From: Cristatella mucedo
Lineage: Eukaryota > Bryozoa > Phylactolaemata > Cristatellidae
NCBI GenBank assembly: GCA_009760855.2
Contig: WPIO01000093.1
Coordinates: 1,207,001 to 1,271,000, forward strand
Direction: 5' to 3'
DNA: 64,000 nt
How positions within the stretch are numbered: position 1 is the stretch's first letter; each line of letters starts with the position of its first letter. Below the pieces are notes generated by a model. The model was not told the origin of the DNA. It did not search any database and was given only the letters and a program-made list of their open reading frames with translations. This document shows positions 11,003 through 22,930 of the stretch, piece by piece. The position numbers were made by a program, and so were the translations under genes.

Positions 11003-11331
11003 ATGAATATCTTCATTAGTGCGATTGAGTCACGCAGTGACAGAGACATTGAGTGTCTAAACGCTGAAGTAGCTGCCTGCTCTGCCGAACTTCGGAATTC
11101 AGAAAAATCCGCTGAGAACTTTTGCGAATTTCTATACCGAGCTTAGCCGAAATAAAGCAGATTTAAGGACCGCATATATCTAAACTACACTCATACCACG
11201 GATTTCTCGAGACATTGCCGGTGACCTGGCAGCATGTAGCAGCATTTGGACATACTAGTCTTGAGAGTACGGTAGCCCTGATAGCAGAGGTACAAATACG
11301 CGTAGTGAAAAGTTGTAAAGGTAAACGCAAA
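11003..11331 (+). pseudogene. possible retroelement gag-like remnant
   Basis: Two short open frames occur in succession and in different phases: one from an ATG at 11003 (SDRDIECLNAEVAACSAELR, coiled-coil-like), the other 11167-11331 (ETLPVTWQHVAAFGHTSLES, then VALIAEVQIRV). Their protein-like make-up and a likely frameshift suggest a decayed gene, perhaps gag of an LTR element. No zinc knuckle is visible. A LINE B tail starts just downstream at 11380. Confidence 0.3.
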
Positions 11332-11379
11332 TGACTTGGCTAACCACGGCTAGGCTTTCACTTCTGTATTTACAAAGAA

Positions 11380-11655
11380 CGTGAAAACACCTATTTAGGA
11401 CAGCATTTAGTGGGTCTCTGATTCGTCCTTTATGTGCTTATGCGTGCTGACACTGCATGCTGCCACTAACTAGATTTGCATGTTGACCCTGTACATGTCA
11501 CCCCTAACCATGTTGTTCATGGTGTTTGTTTATTAAGCATTATATTACTCACCATTCAATTGCATTTCGCTTTGCAGCAAATGTAAAGCGCCTTGAAAGA
11601 GATTGAGTTCTCTGAGGGCGCTTAATCAAGTGCATTATTATTATTATTATAATCT
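11380..11655 (+). mobile_element. LINE B 3' end
   Basis: AACACCTATTTAGGACAGCA, then GTGGGTCTCTGATTCGTCC, TGTCACCCCTAACCATGTTG and the tail GTAAAGCGCCTTGAAAGAGA with GAGGGCGCTTAATCAAG and (ATT)n. Near-consensus LINE B 3' UTR without ORF. Confidence 0.9.
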
Positions 11656-11875
11656 GTGCGGATGAAACTCAGTTGTACCTTTGCTTTGACCATTCCCAGC
11701 CCTCCACTGCATCAAATTCTCTCAATTCCCTTTCTGCGTGTATTGATGACATCCGCACACGGATGGCAGCAAATTTCTTATAATTGAATGATGATAAAAC
11801 CTTCTGATAAGTTATGGGCAAACTAAGTGTGACTCAAAAATTGGAAAGGTTAACGCTCAAAATCGGCTCTGCCAG
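11656..11875 (+). mobile_element. LINE B reverse-transcriptase fragment
   Basis: Frame ADETQLYLCFDHSQPST, then SLNSLSACIDDIRTRMAANF: the RT box usually YADDTQLYL, here with Glu replacing the second Asp of the ADD motif. It stops abruptly near 11850-11880 where LINE A C-terminal sequence begins. Confidence 0.75.
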
Positions 11876-12368
11876 ATACAGAGCAAAGTTCTTACGCTGA
11901 CCCACAAGGCCAAACACGGCTTGGCTCCTCCGTACCTAGCTGGAGTGCTGCATCAGTTTCAGCCTGTTCGTGCCCTCAGGTCCTGTGAGGGCAATAAATT
12001 AGCTGTCCCATTCCTCCGCTTGAAGACAGTTGGCAACAGAAGCTTTAGCTCTGCAGGTCCTAGACTGTGGAACTCGCTTCCACAATTCTTACGCAACGAC
12101 ATCTACTCTCCAACTGCCGACTATGGCACATCTTTTTCAGCGGTCCTGAACTGCTACTTCTAGGCTACTCACTACCTCAACTGCTCTCCTGACTCTGCTA
12201 TGCTTCCCACTTTCTCTTTGTTGCGTGAGACGAAGTCTGTTGGCTACCGAATGCGTACCGAAAGCCGCTTAGGCTGTGAGTGCGCTATACAAAACTCTCC
12301 TGCGTAACACCCACATGGTTTTTATGACTTTGTGGAGTTACTGACGGAGATACATTACATTACATTTC
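11876..12368 (+). mobile_element. LINE A 3' end
   Basis: Frame LTHKAKHGLAPPYLAGVLHQ, FQPVRALRSCEGNKLAVPF and GPRLWNSLPQFLRNDIYSP, then the 3' UTR ending GGAGATACATTACATTACAT. The (ACATT) tail differs from the (ATT)n tail of LINE B. Confidence 0.9.
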
Positions 12369-12379
12369 ATATCTCCTGT

Positions 12380-13240
12380 TGAATCTGCACAAAATCTAGG
12401 CGTCTTGTTCCCAAGTGACCTTTCCTTAGACGACCGCATTAGCTCCGCAATCAAGCCTACCGACTTCCAGCTACGTAGCATTGCTAAAATTCAGGCTTGT
12501 TTATAGACAGGGACACCACATATAAGTTTGCCCTTGCATTTGCGACATCCCGTTTTGACTGTTGTAACTCACTGCTTGCAGGTCTACCGGCCTGGGCAAT
12601 CAGGTTCTCACAGTTGGTACAAAACTCTGCAGCTAAGCTTGTCTGTCGCGAGCGTCGAGGTTGGCACATCACACCACTTCTCGCCGATCTGCACTGGTTA
12701 CCAGTCAAGCAACACATTGACTTCAAGGTTTTGCTACTCACTTTTAGGTCCCTTCATTCTTTGACTCCTGCATGCCTGTCTGATCTACTCCCCCACCAGG
12801 CTAAGCATTGTACCACCCGCTTTTCGGAATCCAACTGTTTATCCATACCTTGTACAAATCTCAAATCCTTTAGAGGCCGCGCCTTTAGTTCGTATGCTCC
12901 CAAAGCCTGGAACTTACTCCCGACTTGCGTCACGACATCTCCTGACGCCCACGTTTAAAAAAAAGCTAAAATGTATCTATTCATCACAGCATTTAGTGGG
13001 TCCATGTGATTCGTCCTTTGCGTGCTTATTTGAGCTAACACTTCATGCTGCCACTAACGAAACTTTCATGCAGACTCTGTGCATGTCAACCCTAACCATA
13101 TTATTATTGCTGTATATTGAGCACGCTGCTGCTAACTGTTTGACCGTGTTTCATTCGCAGCAAATGCAAAGTGCCTAGAAAGAGATTGAGTTCTCTGAGG
13201 GTGATACATCAAATGCAATATTATTATTACTGTTATTATT
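12380..13240 (+). mobile_element. LINE B copy, C-terminal half and 3' UTR
   Basis: Starts inside ORF2 at QNLGVLFPSDLSLDDRISS, continues through CNSLLAGLPAWAIRFSQLVQ, ITPLLADLHWLPVKQHIDFK and FRGRAFSSYAPKAWNLLP, and ends with GTGCCTAGAAAGAGATTGAG and (ATT)n. The frame is open for 153 codons (12497-12958), so it is relatively young. 5'-truncated. Confidence 0.9.
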
Positions 13241-13279
13241 TGCCACAGTGCTTGCAGCAGGGGTGCATGTGCTGGGGCA

Positions 13280-15480
13280 TGAGAATTGTGGAAGTAAGTT
13301 ACACAGTCAAGGACCTGCTGAGCAAAAGCTTTTGATGCAAACGGACTTCAAGCGCCAGAATGGAAACAGCTAATTTATCGTCCAGAGAGTACCCGAGGAT
13401 ACTGAAACTCGTGCAGCATTTTAGCTAGGTAGGAAGGAGCCAAGCCGTGACGGGCCGTGTGGATCAGCGTAAGTATTTTACTCTGCAAGCGTCGATCAGC
13501 CGAAAACCACCGAAGCTCCTTCAGCAAAGAGGAAAGCGGTCAAGCATCCAGGATTTGTAAACTAGCCTTGCAGAAACATTCATCGCCAGCTGGAGTAGCT
13601 ATTTTCGGTAGCCCAGCCAAAATGAAATTGCAATAACGTAGCCGAGATAGGCCAGGAAGCCACAGTTGTTTGATTGTTAGCATGCCACCGCAGTTGATGA
13701 CCCTTGATAATCCAAGACGATAATCATTTGTGATGGCTAGCTGTGAAGGCAGTCTGCTTAATGAAACTTCGAAAATGTAAGCAGTGATCAAAGAGGACAC
13801 CTAAATTTCGAGCACACGGTGCTGGTTACCCAACAGCATCACGTGCTAGAATAATTAAGTCGCCTAGTCCAGGTGTATGCTTAGGGTGCCCGTAGGAGTA
13901 GGAGTTTGACGTTACCATAATTTAGTTAAAAGAAATTGGCCGACATCCAGGATTTAGTGTCTGAAGGCAAGGCAAGCATTACCGATCGCTACAGCAGATT
14001 CCGGTATTTTAAATGACACGTACACAGCTGGATATCGTCGGCAGAGAAGTGATAGCCGATTCCATGGGCACAAATAATTTTTTCTAGAGGCTCGATATGA
14101 ATGGAGAGCAGCAAACAATCGAAAACGGACTTATGTGGAACTCCACAGGTGGATATGACTTCTTTACCACCGTTCGACAAGGACTTTCCTCAACCATTCA
14201 AGCAGGATTTTTTAATCAAATGTACCCAACGCAGTTGAAAGATCAATCAGGGCTACGAATTACAGTAGTCGTTTTTGCTTATGATATTCTTTGTCGCAGA
14301 GAAGAGAGCTTTCAGGGAAGTGGTGTCGCTTGAATTTCGACAGCAATTTTTCTGACAATCCATCCTTTCAATGTGCTCTACTGACTCCTAAGGGGCAATC
14401 GTTTCAAGAATCTTTGACAAAAAGGAAGACAGGAAACCGGTCAGTAGTTGGCTAAGACCACTGAATCAAATCCAGGCATATTAAGCATTGTCGAACGACG
14501 GCCGATTAAAAACATTTTGGAAAACCCGTTATCCATGTAAGCATTACAAATACAAGTTATGGTTGCACCAAGTTTGTATGCCAGCCAGGACAGAGAGGGG
14601 ATGGTATCGGTTCTTCACGAGACGAGCTCTCTTTCAATAAACTTGATTAAGGCAGCTCCTTCGCTTACAGAGACCTCAGGAAATTTCTTGAGGAAGATGA
14701 CAGTTTTAGACCAAGCATTAGCTTTAGTTGGTGGTTTTATATTTGGAAAATGGGGAATTTTGTCAAAGAAAAAAGTGTAAAACTTAGCGGCCGAACCGCT
14801 AATGTTCGGAGAGCGAGATCTCTCAGAGTTGGCAAGCAAATGATTCGCTTTTATATAATTTTGTTTTGGGTCTGAGGGTTAGACTTCAGTTTTAGACTGG
14901 CTTTGATAAGCCTACATGTCTAGATATATGGAGAAAGTCTTTGAAACATGCTAGATCATCGTCAGGCTCAAATTTTTAAAAGATATGTCCTAGCCTGCGC
15001 TTGACACGTATCTTTTAAAGGTTTTTTGGCGTAAATTGAAAGGAATCTCCACGACTCCGCACAATGTCAGAACGTTGGGAAGTATGATCGTCGGGAGCAC
15101 TCGTAAGTCTCGAGTTTACCACACCAATGAGAGCATCGAGGCTGTCGGCAGAGTCTTGGTTTAGGTCAAGAATATCGTGGTTTAGATCAAGAATAATTTA
15201 TCTCAAGCCAATTAAAAAAAATTCTTGTTTTTTTAAGTTTCATCGCAATACAAAATTAATGTACCCGGCACCTATGACTGAATAGGAACAGTAAAAGAGA
15301 TTAAGCAATGATCCGAGGAGGTAAGTGGGTACACAAAAAGATCAATCGAACAGACGTCATTTATGACCACGAGATACAGAGCACAGCTACCGATATGAGT
15401 CGTATGGCCCACGTTCTCCACACAGTAAAAAAATGAGCTTACCCGACTGTTGCAGTGGTCGTCCACGTGAATTTTAAAGT
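13280..15480 (-). mobile_element. LINE A-like element, nearly complete ORF2, antisense
   Basis: On the minus strand from high to low coordinates: endonuclease C-terminus (15466-15272, ending LTSSDHCLISFTV, the SDH catalytic-His motif), linker (14839-14615, FFFDKIPHFPNIK), RT (14333-13989, GVPHKS...LLLSIHIEPLEKIICAHG and YHFSADDIQL, both catalytic Asp kept), then the C-terminal part to 13280. Many stops and frameshifts. The (ACATT) tail itself is missing at the 13280 end. Confidence 0.8.
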
Positions 15481-15559
15481 CTGCAGCAAATCATGAAGGT
15501 AAACCAGGCGCGAATATTTTAGTGCGAAGACTCCTCCATGAACAAGTTTAGACAGCCAG

Positions 15560-16340
15560 ATACAGGTCGTTAGATAACCGTTGTAAGAGGCATAGTCTTT
15601 GAAGGAGCTCTAAAAGCAACTGATTCAAGCGATGGCCCAGGGAAAAAATTGCAGGTCCTATAGCCAAGCTTCAGGAATTTAGTGGCCATCAAAATTAGAA
15701 TGTTGTCGATGCAGGCTGCGAGGGAATTAAGTGTTTCAGAATAAGAGAAGGGCTTAGCAGGGTCGAAAGATAGGTCAAGCGGAGTGTCATTGGGGTATAT
15801 ATTAAACCCAAGATTTTGTTCGAGATAAAATTCAACCAGAAGTAGGAAAATAAATAGGGAAAAGACAAAGGCCTGAGACTGAGCCCCGAGGTGCCCCACA
15901 CTATAAGAGCACCCCAGATTTCCTGCAGCCATTCTAGTCTACGCTCTGATATCTCTTTACACGGTAGGCAATGCCAGTTTAAATATGTGTCAGTGACCTA
16001 AGCACGTCGACAGACGCTCCCGAAGAACCTGCTGAACAATTGTTTCGTAGCAGAAAGCTGCTACCCTGACCACTGTGGTTCAGAATGTCATTGTGAATAT
16101 CGAGCAGAAATTTCTGCGGAATGCTTTGATCTAAATTCAGATTGGACATTGTTTGCTAAATGCAATGAGCTGACTTCATCTTCTAGTTGCTGGGCCGCAA
16201 AACGTTCAAGTGTCTGGGATAAGAATGAGAGAAACGAGATTGAACGAAACAATTAGGTTCAAATGATATAGGGTCGGCATATCTTGCGTGAAAACAGCTA
16301 TTTTAAGAGGGAAGGGACTTCGACAGTAACCAGGGTCTTA
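15560..16340 (-). mobile_element. second LINE reverse-transcriptase remnant, antisense
   Basis: The frame at 15932-15570 reads SVGHLGAQSQAFVFSLFIF (from [17 protein letters not shown]), FNIYPNDTPLDLSFDPAKPF (from [13 protein letters not shown], first Asp lost) and SLAACIDNILILMATKFLKL. Upstream in minus sense, around 16000-16130, HNDILNHSG and RERLSTCLG match the RT N-terminal half. It abuts the endonuclease end of the neighbouring LINE. Confidence 0.75.
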
Positions 16341-18470
16341 TTTATAATATCCGTTATGGCGGGCAGCATCAGGTCTATGCCCCTCCGTAGCAGAACTATT
16401 GGGTCATGCTCGTAAAGAATATTCAGGTCTATTTAGTGTTGAAATCACCCGAATAGTTGTTGCATCTCGTCGATGCAAAAGTGCTGACTATTTGATACGG
16501 CGGACGGACCTCAAACGTAGTGACCTCTGCCAGATAATTATGACTGCATTAGCTGGCGGTTATCTGTAAGGCCTGCATCCTGCTGATAAAAAACCGTCAA
16601 TTGTGTATGGGAGGAGCGGCTCACTTTACCATGCTCAATTTTTAAAGTGGATTTCCATGTCGATTGAGAGATCAATTAAAACGCACGATCGTTGGAATTT
16701 GCTCTGCTGCCATGCGCGGTATATTAGGATGGATAGGTCTGGTTCCTATTACTTCCTTGGGCTGGCTTCTCACCAAGCTCGTTCACCAAGCGAAAGAACT
16801 TTCAACGCCTCGATACATCCAGCAGCTGCCAGAAGCTGTCATTAGGGATATCCATATGCAGCATATATTCTTTTGACCGCTGAAAATTTTTTTGCAACCA
16901 AAATTTGCAAAATGTTTTTCATTTTTGGCCGTGAGGTTACATCTTTTTCTGATCCTTGTCTCCCTAACGCTAAGAGGAGGAGAGGCCTCAAGTCTCGCCG
17001 CGGCCATTTTAAATTTTCGACATCATTGGAAGTATTTACCGTATTTATTTTGCAGTAAATGCCTGAAAAACTCATTAAGTTTCTCTAAGCTGAGTTCAAC
17101 AGGTGAAGTATCGTGTTCTAGCCAGTCGCATCACGCTGAGCAGCGTGCATGCACTGCTAATGTAAACATGCCACTCACTACACTTCTCCAACAGAAGTAG
17201 CTAATTTGCAAATATTCCGACTAGATGCTTCCAGATTTAAATGCAGCGTCAAAACTACGCAAATATGATAGCTCTAAACTTAAAATCCGGGTTCTCACAG
17301 GCGGATTTAAACGCCGAAAAATGCTTCACTCTACCCGTTCATGTCACATCCATTTGGACGAACCATGTTTTATGACAATTCACTAACTAAAACTTCCATT
17401 AATACTTATGGACCTTAAAACTTGTTTGGCTACCAAAAGCCAAAAAGCCACGAAAAGTAATGTTGTGGAAAAAACAAAAAGATGTGAGTCAAAAGGACAC
17501 GCGCAGCTTCCAAAAGAACCAAAGGTTGACTCGTATGCCATATTTTTGAAACGATCTTCTCTTGCTTGCAAAGGCATTCGCTATTTTTTAAATGTTGGAG
17601 CACATTAAAAGCAAAACATTTAATGATCCGCCCGTTCCGCTACAATAACACAAAGAGCTTCAACAGGAGACTCGATTATTCGAATGCGGAAGGGAGACGT
17701 TACTTCAACACGGGACTCTCAACTGCACACTGTTTCTAGAGTGCCGCTTAACTTCAGATTACGGCTTAATTATATTCAAAAGGTATATTGAGGATAATTA
17801 ATTAGCTCCTGGATATTCAAATGAATCGCCTCTAGAGACACCCTACTGAGAGCAGGTAGGTAAGTTAACTAGTTTACAGGCTTCGGATCAGTTTGACGGA
17901 TTGTGTCCGAATATGACGTGTTCCACACCGATGCTATCCAGACAATGTTCAAAATCAGCTGCTGCACACGCTGCTTACGTCGTCGATTTTCACAATTGAC
18001 TCCTAGCAGAAGTTAGGGTTTTGCGTAATGGCTGCGCAACATTGGCATTTGATGCCGGCTTTTTCCATAGAAAGCGATCCTCAATGTTAATGTGCTACGA
18101 ATGAGTTCGACTTGCATACGAGCATGGCTGGGCAGCTCACATTTTGGCCTACGTCAAAAGCAGATGTCAAGCTGGCTGGCTCCGCGCTGCTAAAGTATGC
18201 GATCGCCACAGTCACGTTACGTTCAAATCTTTGAAACCGGTTCAGTTGCTACCGAATGAATTGGCTCAAATATCACCCCTCAGACCTAGTTGGGGGAGGC
18301 AGAATGCTGCCGCATGGATCGAGTGAGATAAAAAAAAAGGCCCTGCACTCTCGATGGAACTCATGGAGGAGCCTTAGCCTGTAACCCCCTTCCATGCAGT
18401 CCGAGCGATCGATAGTCACTCGTGCCTGCGATCGGGCCTTTTGTATTTTATATAGACGGAGATAAATTAA
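16341..18470. other. unassigned region
   Basis: AT-rich with short frames only. A plus-strand frame at 17408-17608 is Lys-rich (KSNVVEKTKRCESKGHAQLP) but has no recognisable domain. Confidence 0.45.
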
Positions 18471-18475
18471 CACAC

Positions 18476-18534
<59 letters not shown>
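18471..18534. repeat. (CA)n microsatellite
   Basis: About 32 CA units with one CG interruption. Confidence 0.97.
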
Positions 18535-18536
<2 letters not shown>

Positions 18537-19229
18537 GCCTACAACTATTTTTTTAAGAGTCTATCCTTTTATTATTAACCCTCCGAAGTCATCTATGAGC
18601 TAAGCCTTCGCCGAGCTTTATTTTCATGTTTACACTCGACCAGCAATAGACTGCATCGAGGGTTTTTGCTATAAAAATCCTTAAACAATAAACCTAAGCG
18701 TTCTGTACTCAATATTTTTTATCGTTAACATTCTTTGGAGACGATTGTAGGACACGCAGACCAAAATTCTTGTACAGCAAGAGCTTGTGACGTGGCGACC
18801 CTTTTCCATCACGATTCCTCATTTAGCGCGTTTCTATTACGGTTCAACAATCAGTTAGGCAAGGTCAAGGTCAATATATGTCGTCGAGACTGTACCTATT
18901 GATGATAATGATAGCCATGCTTGTTTCCAAGGACAGTAATTCTGCAATGCCGGAGCCAAGCCGTGGTGCAGTTGTGGTGGTGCAGCCCCGACAGGCGCGA
19001 CAGGAGCTCTTGCTTGAAAGATACAAACTGTCACATAGAATACTTCTGAGACATTTGCGTGCGACTCCGAAGAGTGAAGCTATATTTTGGTTGAGAGCAG
19101 TAAACTTTACGGAAAAGCCGGTCAAGTCACCTACAAGTCAGTTGATTGGACATGTTGCAGGTGTTTTAAGTTGAATGTGCTTGAATGACGACGGCAATCT
19201 CTCGGAAAGCCCTCACAAACTTGACGGGA

Positions 19230-20300
19230 CAAGACAGCAGCCCGTTTTTCCAAGGCAGCAGAACCAGCAGCTAAAATACTCGTACATGAAAATGTGCTCA
19301 GTTTTCTCCTTGACATTTCACCGGATTCGGGAATGTGGAATAGGCAGCACGACATTCAGCTGAAAGCGAAAGCAGTGCCGGAAGTCGGAAGAGCCTGAGA
19401 CGAATTCCTCTTGCTGTACGAGCCCCAGTTGAGAAGAAGTTGGTAGCGACACGGTCGATGACTTTATAGAGTGATAGGCAAGTCCATGAGCATTTATCTT
19501 TAATAATCGTCAGAAAGCATTCGACTGGCCAGAATTTGTGTAGATTATCGCAAATCTAACGAGGTCGTGCGTGTAACGGACAACCGCCATTTGCCTAGTC
19601 TCGCAGAGACACTCAACTGGCTTCACAAAGTCAAGTTCTATAGCAGCCTCTATATGAAATCCGGTTAACAAAAAAATATAGTTTGCTAAAGCCGAGCAAC
19701 CACAGTAGGTGTTTGCATTGCTTTATGATCTACTCCAGTACTGTCATATGGACTCAACAAACCGCACCGAAAAGTTGTAACCTGACCGTATTATATCTGT
19801 ACATGATCTTATTCGTGTGTTCGACAAAGAATATTTCCATGCACACCTCTACGATGTCATTTTCTGGCGCAAAAATTGAGAGGATAATCTCGTCACCAAT
19901 AATTGAGTCCTAAGACTGTTCAGATCATTTGGGCTTCAATTGTCATGAGAACGTACTGCTTTCCACAACTCAACTGTAGGTTACTTGCATGGCTGGAAGT
20001 TTGGGGCAATTTCAAAATAAAGAGTCTGTCATCCAAGACTGGCGAATACTCAATGATGCAAATTCGTTGGCGTGGGCTGGACCGAGGTGGGGAACACCAA
20101 GAGGAAATTTTGCTGTCCTTTATACGCAAGGGGACAGTACCGCTGCGTGTCTAGGTTGGTCTCATCCTCTCACTCGGCGCAAAAACTCGCCACGACAAAC
20201 ACGGATACATTGCCATATACACAGGACGCCATGACAGGGGAAAACGGTACCTGTAATTGAGGCACCTCCACCTACGCCGGACCTTACCTGCGAAGACCAA
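19230..20300 (+). mobile_element. Ty3-type retrotransposon remnant: reverse transcriptase
   Basis: Conserved Ty3-type RT landmarks appear in order but in different frames: RRIPLAVRAPVEKK before the RT core (19398-19439), IIVRKHSTGQNLC, then RICVDYRKSNEV at 19531 with LPSLAETLNWLHKVKFYSSL (ends 19665). Around 19790-19860 a degenerate catalytic-box region (YLYMILFVCSTKNI in place of YLDDIIVFS) precedes a spaced His/Leu segment. Frameshifts, stops and loss of the YxDD aspartates mean it is inactive. Confidence 0.75.
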
Positions 20301-20689
20301 GGGCCGGAACACGTAGCGTCACGACTCGCAGCTTCGCATTTTTCCGTAGGTTTTTGCATGAGTACCTATTCCACGCCAGAGGTCTTAATAATTAGTGGCC
20401 ACGAGTATCTTTATATTTGCTCTTGCCTGCTGGCCTAGGCGTGGTACTTGCTTGTTTTTGTATGCTTGACGCGTGCATTTCACCAAGTCCGTTGGCGTTG
20501 CCTATTTTGCATGGATCTATAGAGCGCCCGAATAGAGATTAAAGTATCGCATCATAGTGCCACGCAAAAGGCCAGTTGTTCTTATTTTCCGAAGATTTCT
20601 GCTTTCATGTATAACCAGCGGAAGTAGTTCGGATGGTCTGGAGAGATGGTACGGCAGCTTTCAGCAAACTCAAGGGCTGCTCGCAAATG

Positions 20690-20850
20690 ATATGTCACTG
20701 ATGCATTCTGCCATTCACCAAACCAGCATGCTGACACCTAACCGTGGTGTTGTTTATTTAGCATGCTACCACTAATCATTCGATCGTGCTTCTTTTGCAA
20801 CATATTTTAAGGACCTATAAATGGATTGGGTTATCGGAGGGTGTATTGCA
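20690..20850 (+). mobile_element. LINE 3' tail, degraded
   Basis: AGCATGCTACCACTAATCAT, then CGTGCTTCTTTTGCAACA and ATGGATTGGGTTATCGGAGG, a divergent LINE B-like 3' end, directly followed by the 3' end of an antisense LINE A. Confidence 0.6.
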
Positions 20851-21650
20851 ATGTATCTCCGTCTGTAACTCCACAAAGTCATAAAGACCATGTGGGTGTT
20901 ACGCAAGAGAGTTTTGTATAGCGCACTCACAGCCCAAGCGGCTTTTGGTACGCATTCGGTACCCAACAGACTTCGTCTCACGCAACAAAGAGAAAGTGGG
21001 AAGCATAGCAGAGTCAGGAGAGCAGTTGAGGTAGTGAGTAGCCTAGAAGTAGCAGTGCAGGACCGCTGAAAAAGATGTGCCATAGTCGGCAGTAGGAGAG
21101 TAGTTGTCGTTGCGTAAGAATTGTGGAAGCGAGTTCCGAAGTCTAGGACCCGCAGAGCTAAAGCTTCTGTCGCCAACTGTCTTCAAGCGGAGGAATGGGA
21201 CAGCTAATTTATTGTCCACACAGGACCTGAGGGCGCGAACAGGCTGAAACTGATGCAGCAGTTCAGCTAGGTACGAAGGAGCCAAGCCGTGGCGGGCCTT
21301 GTGGGTCAGAGTAAGAACTTTGCTCTGTATCCTTTGGTCAACCGGCAACCATCCTAGCTCTTTCAGCAAAGGAGACACGTGCTCAAGCCTCTGGGACTTG
21401 AAGACTAGCCTTGCAGCCATGTTCATAGTCCGCTGCAGTGGCCTAATAGCTTTCTTTGGCAGCCCAGCCAAAAGGGAATTACAATAATCAAGCCGAGACA
21501 GAACTAAAGAGCTAGTTAAATTTTTTACAAGCCACTGTAGGAGACAGCTCCTAATCTTGGATAGGGATCGGATGTAATGGCTAGCTGTAGAAGCAGTCTT
21601 CTGAATGAAGCTTTTGAAATTGAGGCAGCTATATCAAATGCATTATTATT
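20850..21650 (-). mobile_element. LINE A copy, antisense, well preserved
   Basis: In plus sense it starts AATGTATCTCCGTCTGTAAC. The minus-strand frame 21471-21043 (142 codons, unbroken) reads AGLPKKAIRPLQRTMNMAAR, LKELGWLPVDQRIQSKVLTL, PSYLAELLHQFQPVRALRSC and RLRNSLPQFLRNDNYSP. It interrupts the Ty3-type remnant. An (ATT)n block lies at its far end (21640-21662). Confidence 0.9.
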
Positions 21651-21659
21651 ATATTATTA

Positions 21660-22085
21660 TTATGCTCCCAGATCGAGACCTTCGGTTCATGGTCACTTGT
21701 GATGCACCTCCAGTAGCTGTTAGCTTTGATCTGAACAGCTCGCAACGCATGGCGAGCACCTGCCGGTGGCATTTAGAAAGCAACAGTTGAATGCCAGAGA
21801 GACGAAATACTCAGCAACTGAGATGGGAGTCACTTACAGTAGTGAAGACTCAAAACGTTCACTATGTTTACTCAGACTCTAATTTTTGGGCACCAGGTTA
21901 ATTCGTTGCACTGAGCATGAGACGTTCAATGTTTATTTCTTAGAAAGAAAACTGCCGCAACAGCTGACGTCTGTGGCGCTTGGCCCTCAAGTTGGATGAA
22001 ATCGGCTTAACAGGGCTCCGAAAGCATGATGAGATGAGCGTTTTCACCGATGCTTTAAGCTGGGCACCCTATCGGGCCTCAGATA
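21660..22085 (+). mobile_element. Ty3-type retrotransposon remnant: RNase H and tether
   Basis: Frames here read CDAPPVAVSFDLNSSQ, then LPVAFRKQQLNARETKYSAT, the RNase H pattern PVAFASR-LN-AE-KYS-TE, and near 21975 LWRLALKLDEIGL, the segment after RNase H (RWxLxLxEFDF). Segments lie in different frames. The order and strand match the RT remnant at 19.2-20.3 kb, from which this is separated by a LINE A copy (20850-21620), so they are probably one element split by a later insertion. Confidence 0.65.
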
Positions 22086-22499
22086 CTGGTTTTTAGTGTA
22101 AATTCTTATTAGATTGCGATTTTATGGTTTATAGTGAGCTTATGGTTTATTGGAAATTATGGGTTTATGTTTGGATTGGGGTATGTAATGGCCAGCATAG
22201 AAGGGGCAGGGAGAACGAAGGGCGAAGGAGATGACGGTAACGTGAGCAAGTCGTGCTGCAAGCCCAAATACACAGTTGGGCTTGGACATTCGGTATTTCT
22301 GTATCGTCCTAGCTTGTTGTCGTGGCGTCAAGCTTCAAGCTATTTGGGCATTTGAGATGTCACTAGAAGTGTTCGAAATCTTCGATGGCTTCGGTGACTT
22401 CGTTAGCTCGCTGCTGAGTTTCGATAGGGAGATCGAGCAAAGTTGATAAGAACCGAGTGAGTGGCATTGGTGTTTGCTCCTGGCGATGCAAGGCGGGGC

Positions 22500-22930
22500 C
22501 TTACCAATCGCCGAAGTAGAAATACATCCGTCAGTCTACGGGGGTATTAGCCTATTCCCGCTGATGCTCTGTTATGCTAGGTATGGGTCGCTACGCCTGG
22601 CGCTCCCGGCACAGTGTCGTGAGGGTGATCTTTCGGGTATACAACTCTTTATGAGAGACACATGTAACGCCGAGTGCTACACACACACGCTGCAGAGGTG
22701 GCGTGAGATGACGCCGCAAGCACGGCTTCTGGAGTCCCGCCGTTGCAGTGGTTCCGTTCCAAGAGTACCAACGTACGCCGTCAAAGATCCAGCTAGCTGC
22801 CTGACTTCTTAGACCGTCGGAATGCACCTCTTTACTCGTCGAGAGCTATCGCCGAATTAGAGCCAGCACGCGGTGCAAGTTCCGGTCTTCGACGGGGGGG
22901 GGGCGACCCCAACCTTTACCTTTCCGTGGC
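22500..22930 (+). mobile_element. Ty3-type retrotransposon remnant: integrase C-terminal region
   Basis: The frame 22474-22812 reads GISLFPLMLCYARYGSLRLA, resembling the TGxSPFxLMYGRExRLP segment at the end of Ty3-type integrases, followed by a spaced Arg/Gln-rich stretch (HTLQRWREMTPQARL). Position and strand continue the RT and RNase H remnants. Decayed; no LTR was found downstream. Confidence 0.5.

Noticed and set aside
17408-17608. Zinc-knuckle gag fragment
   Set aside because: Only a loose Cys-x-x-x-Gly-His string; the CCHC spacing is absent.
18273-18533. Minus-strand Cys-Val repeat frame
   Set aside because: Translation of the (CA)n microsatellite.
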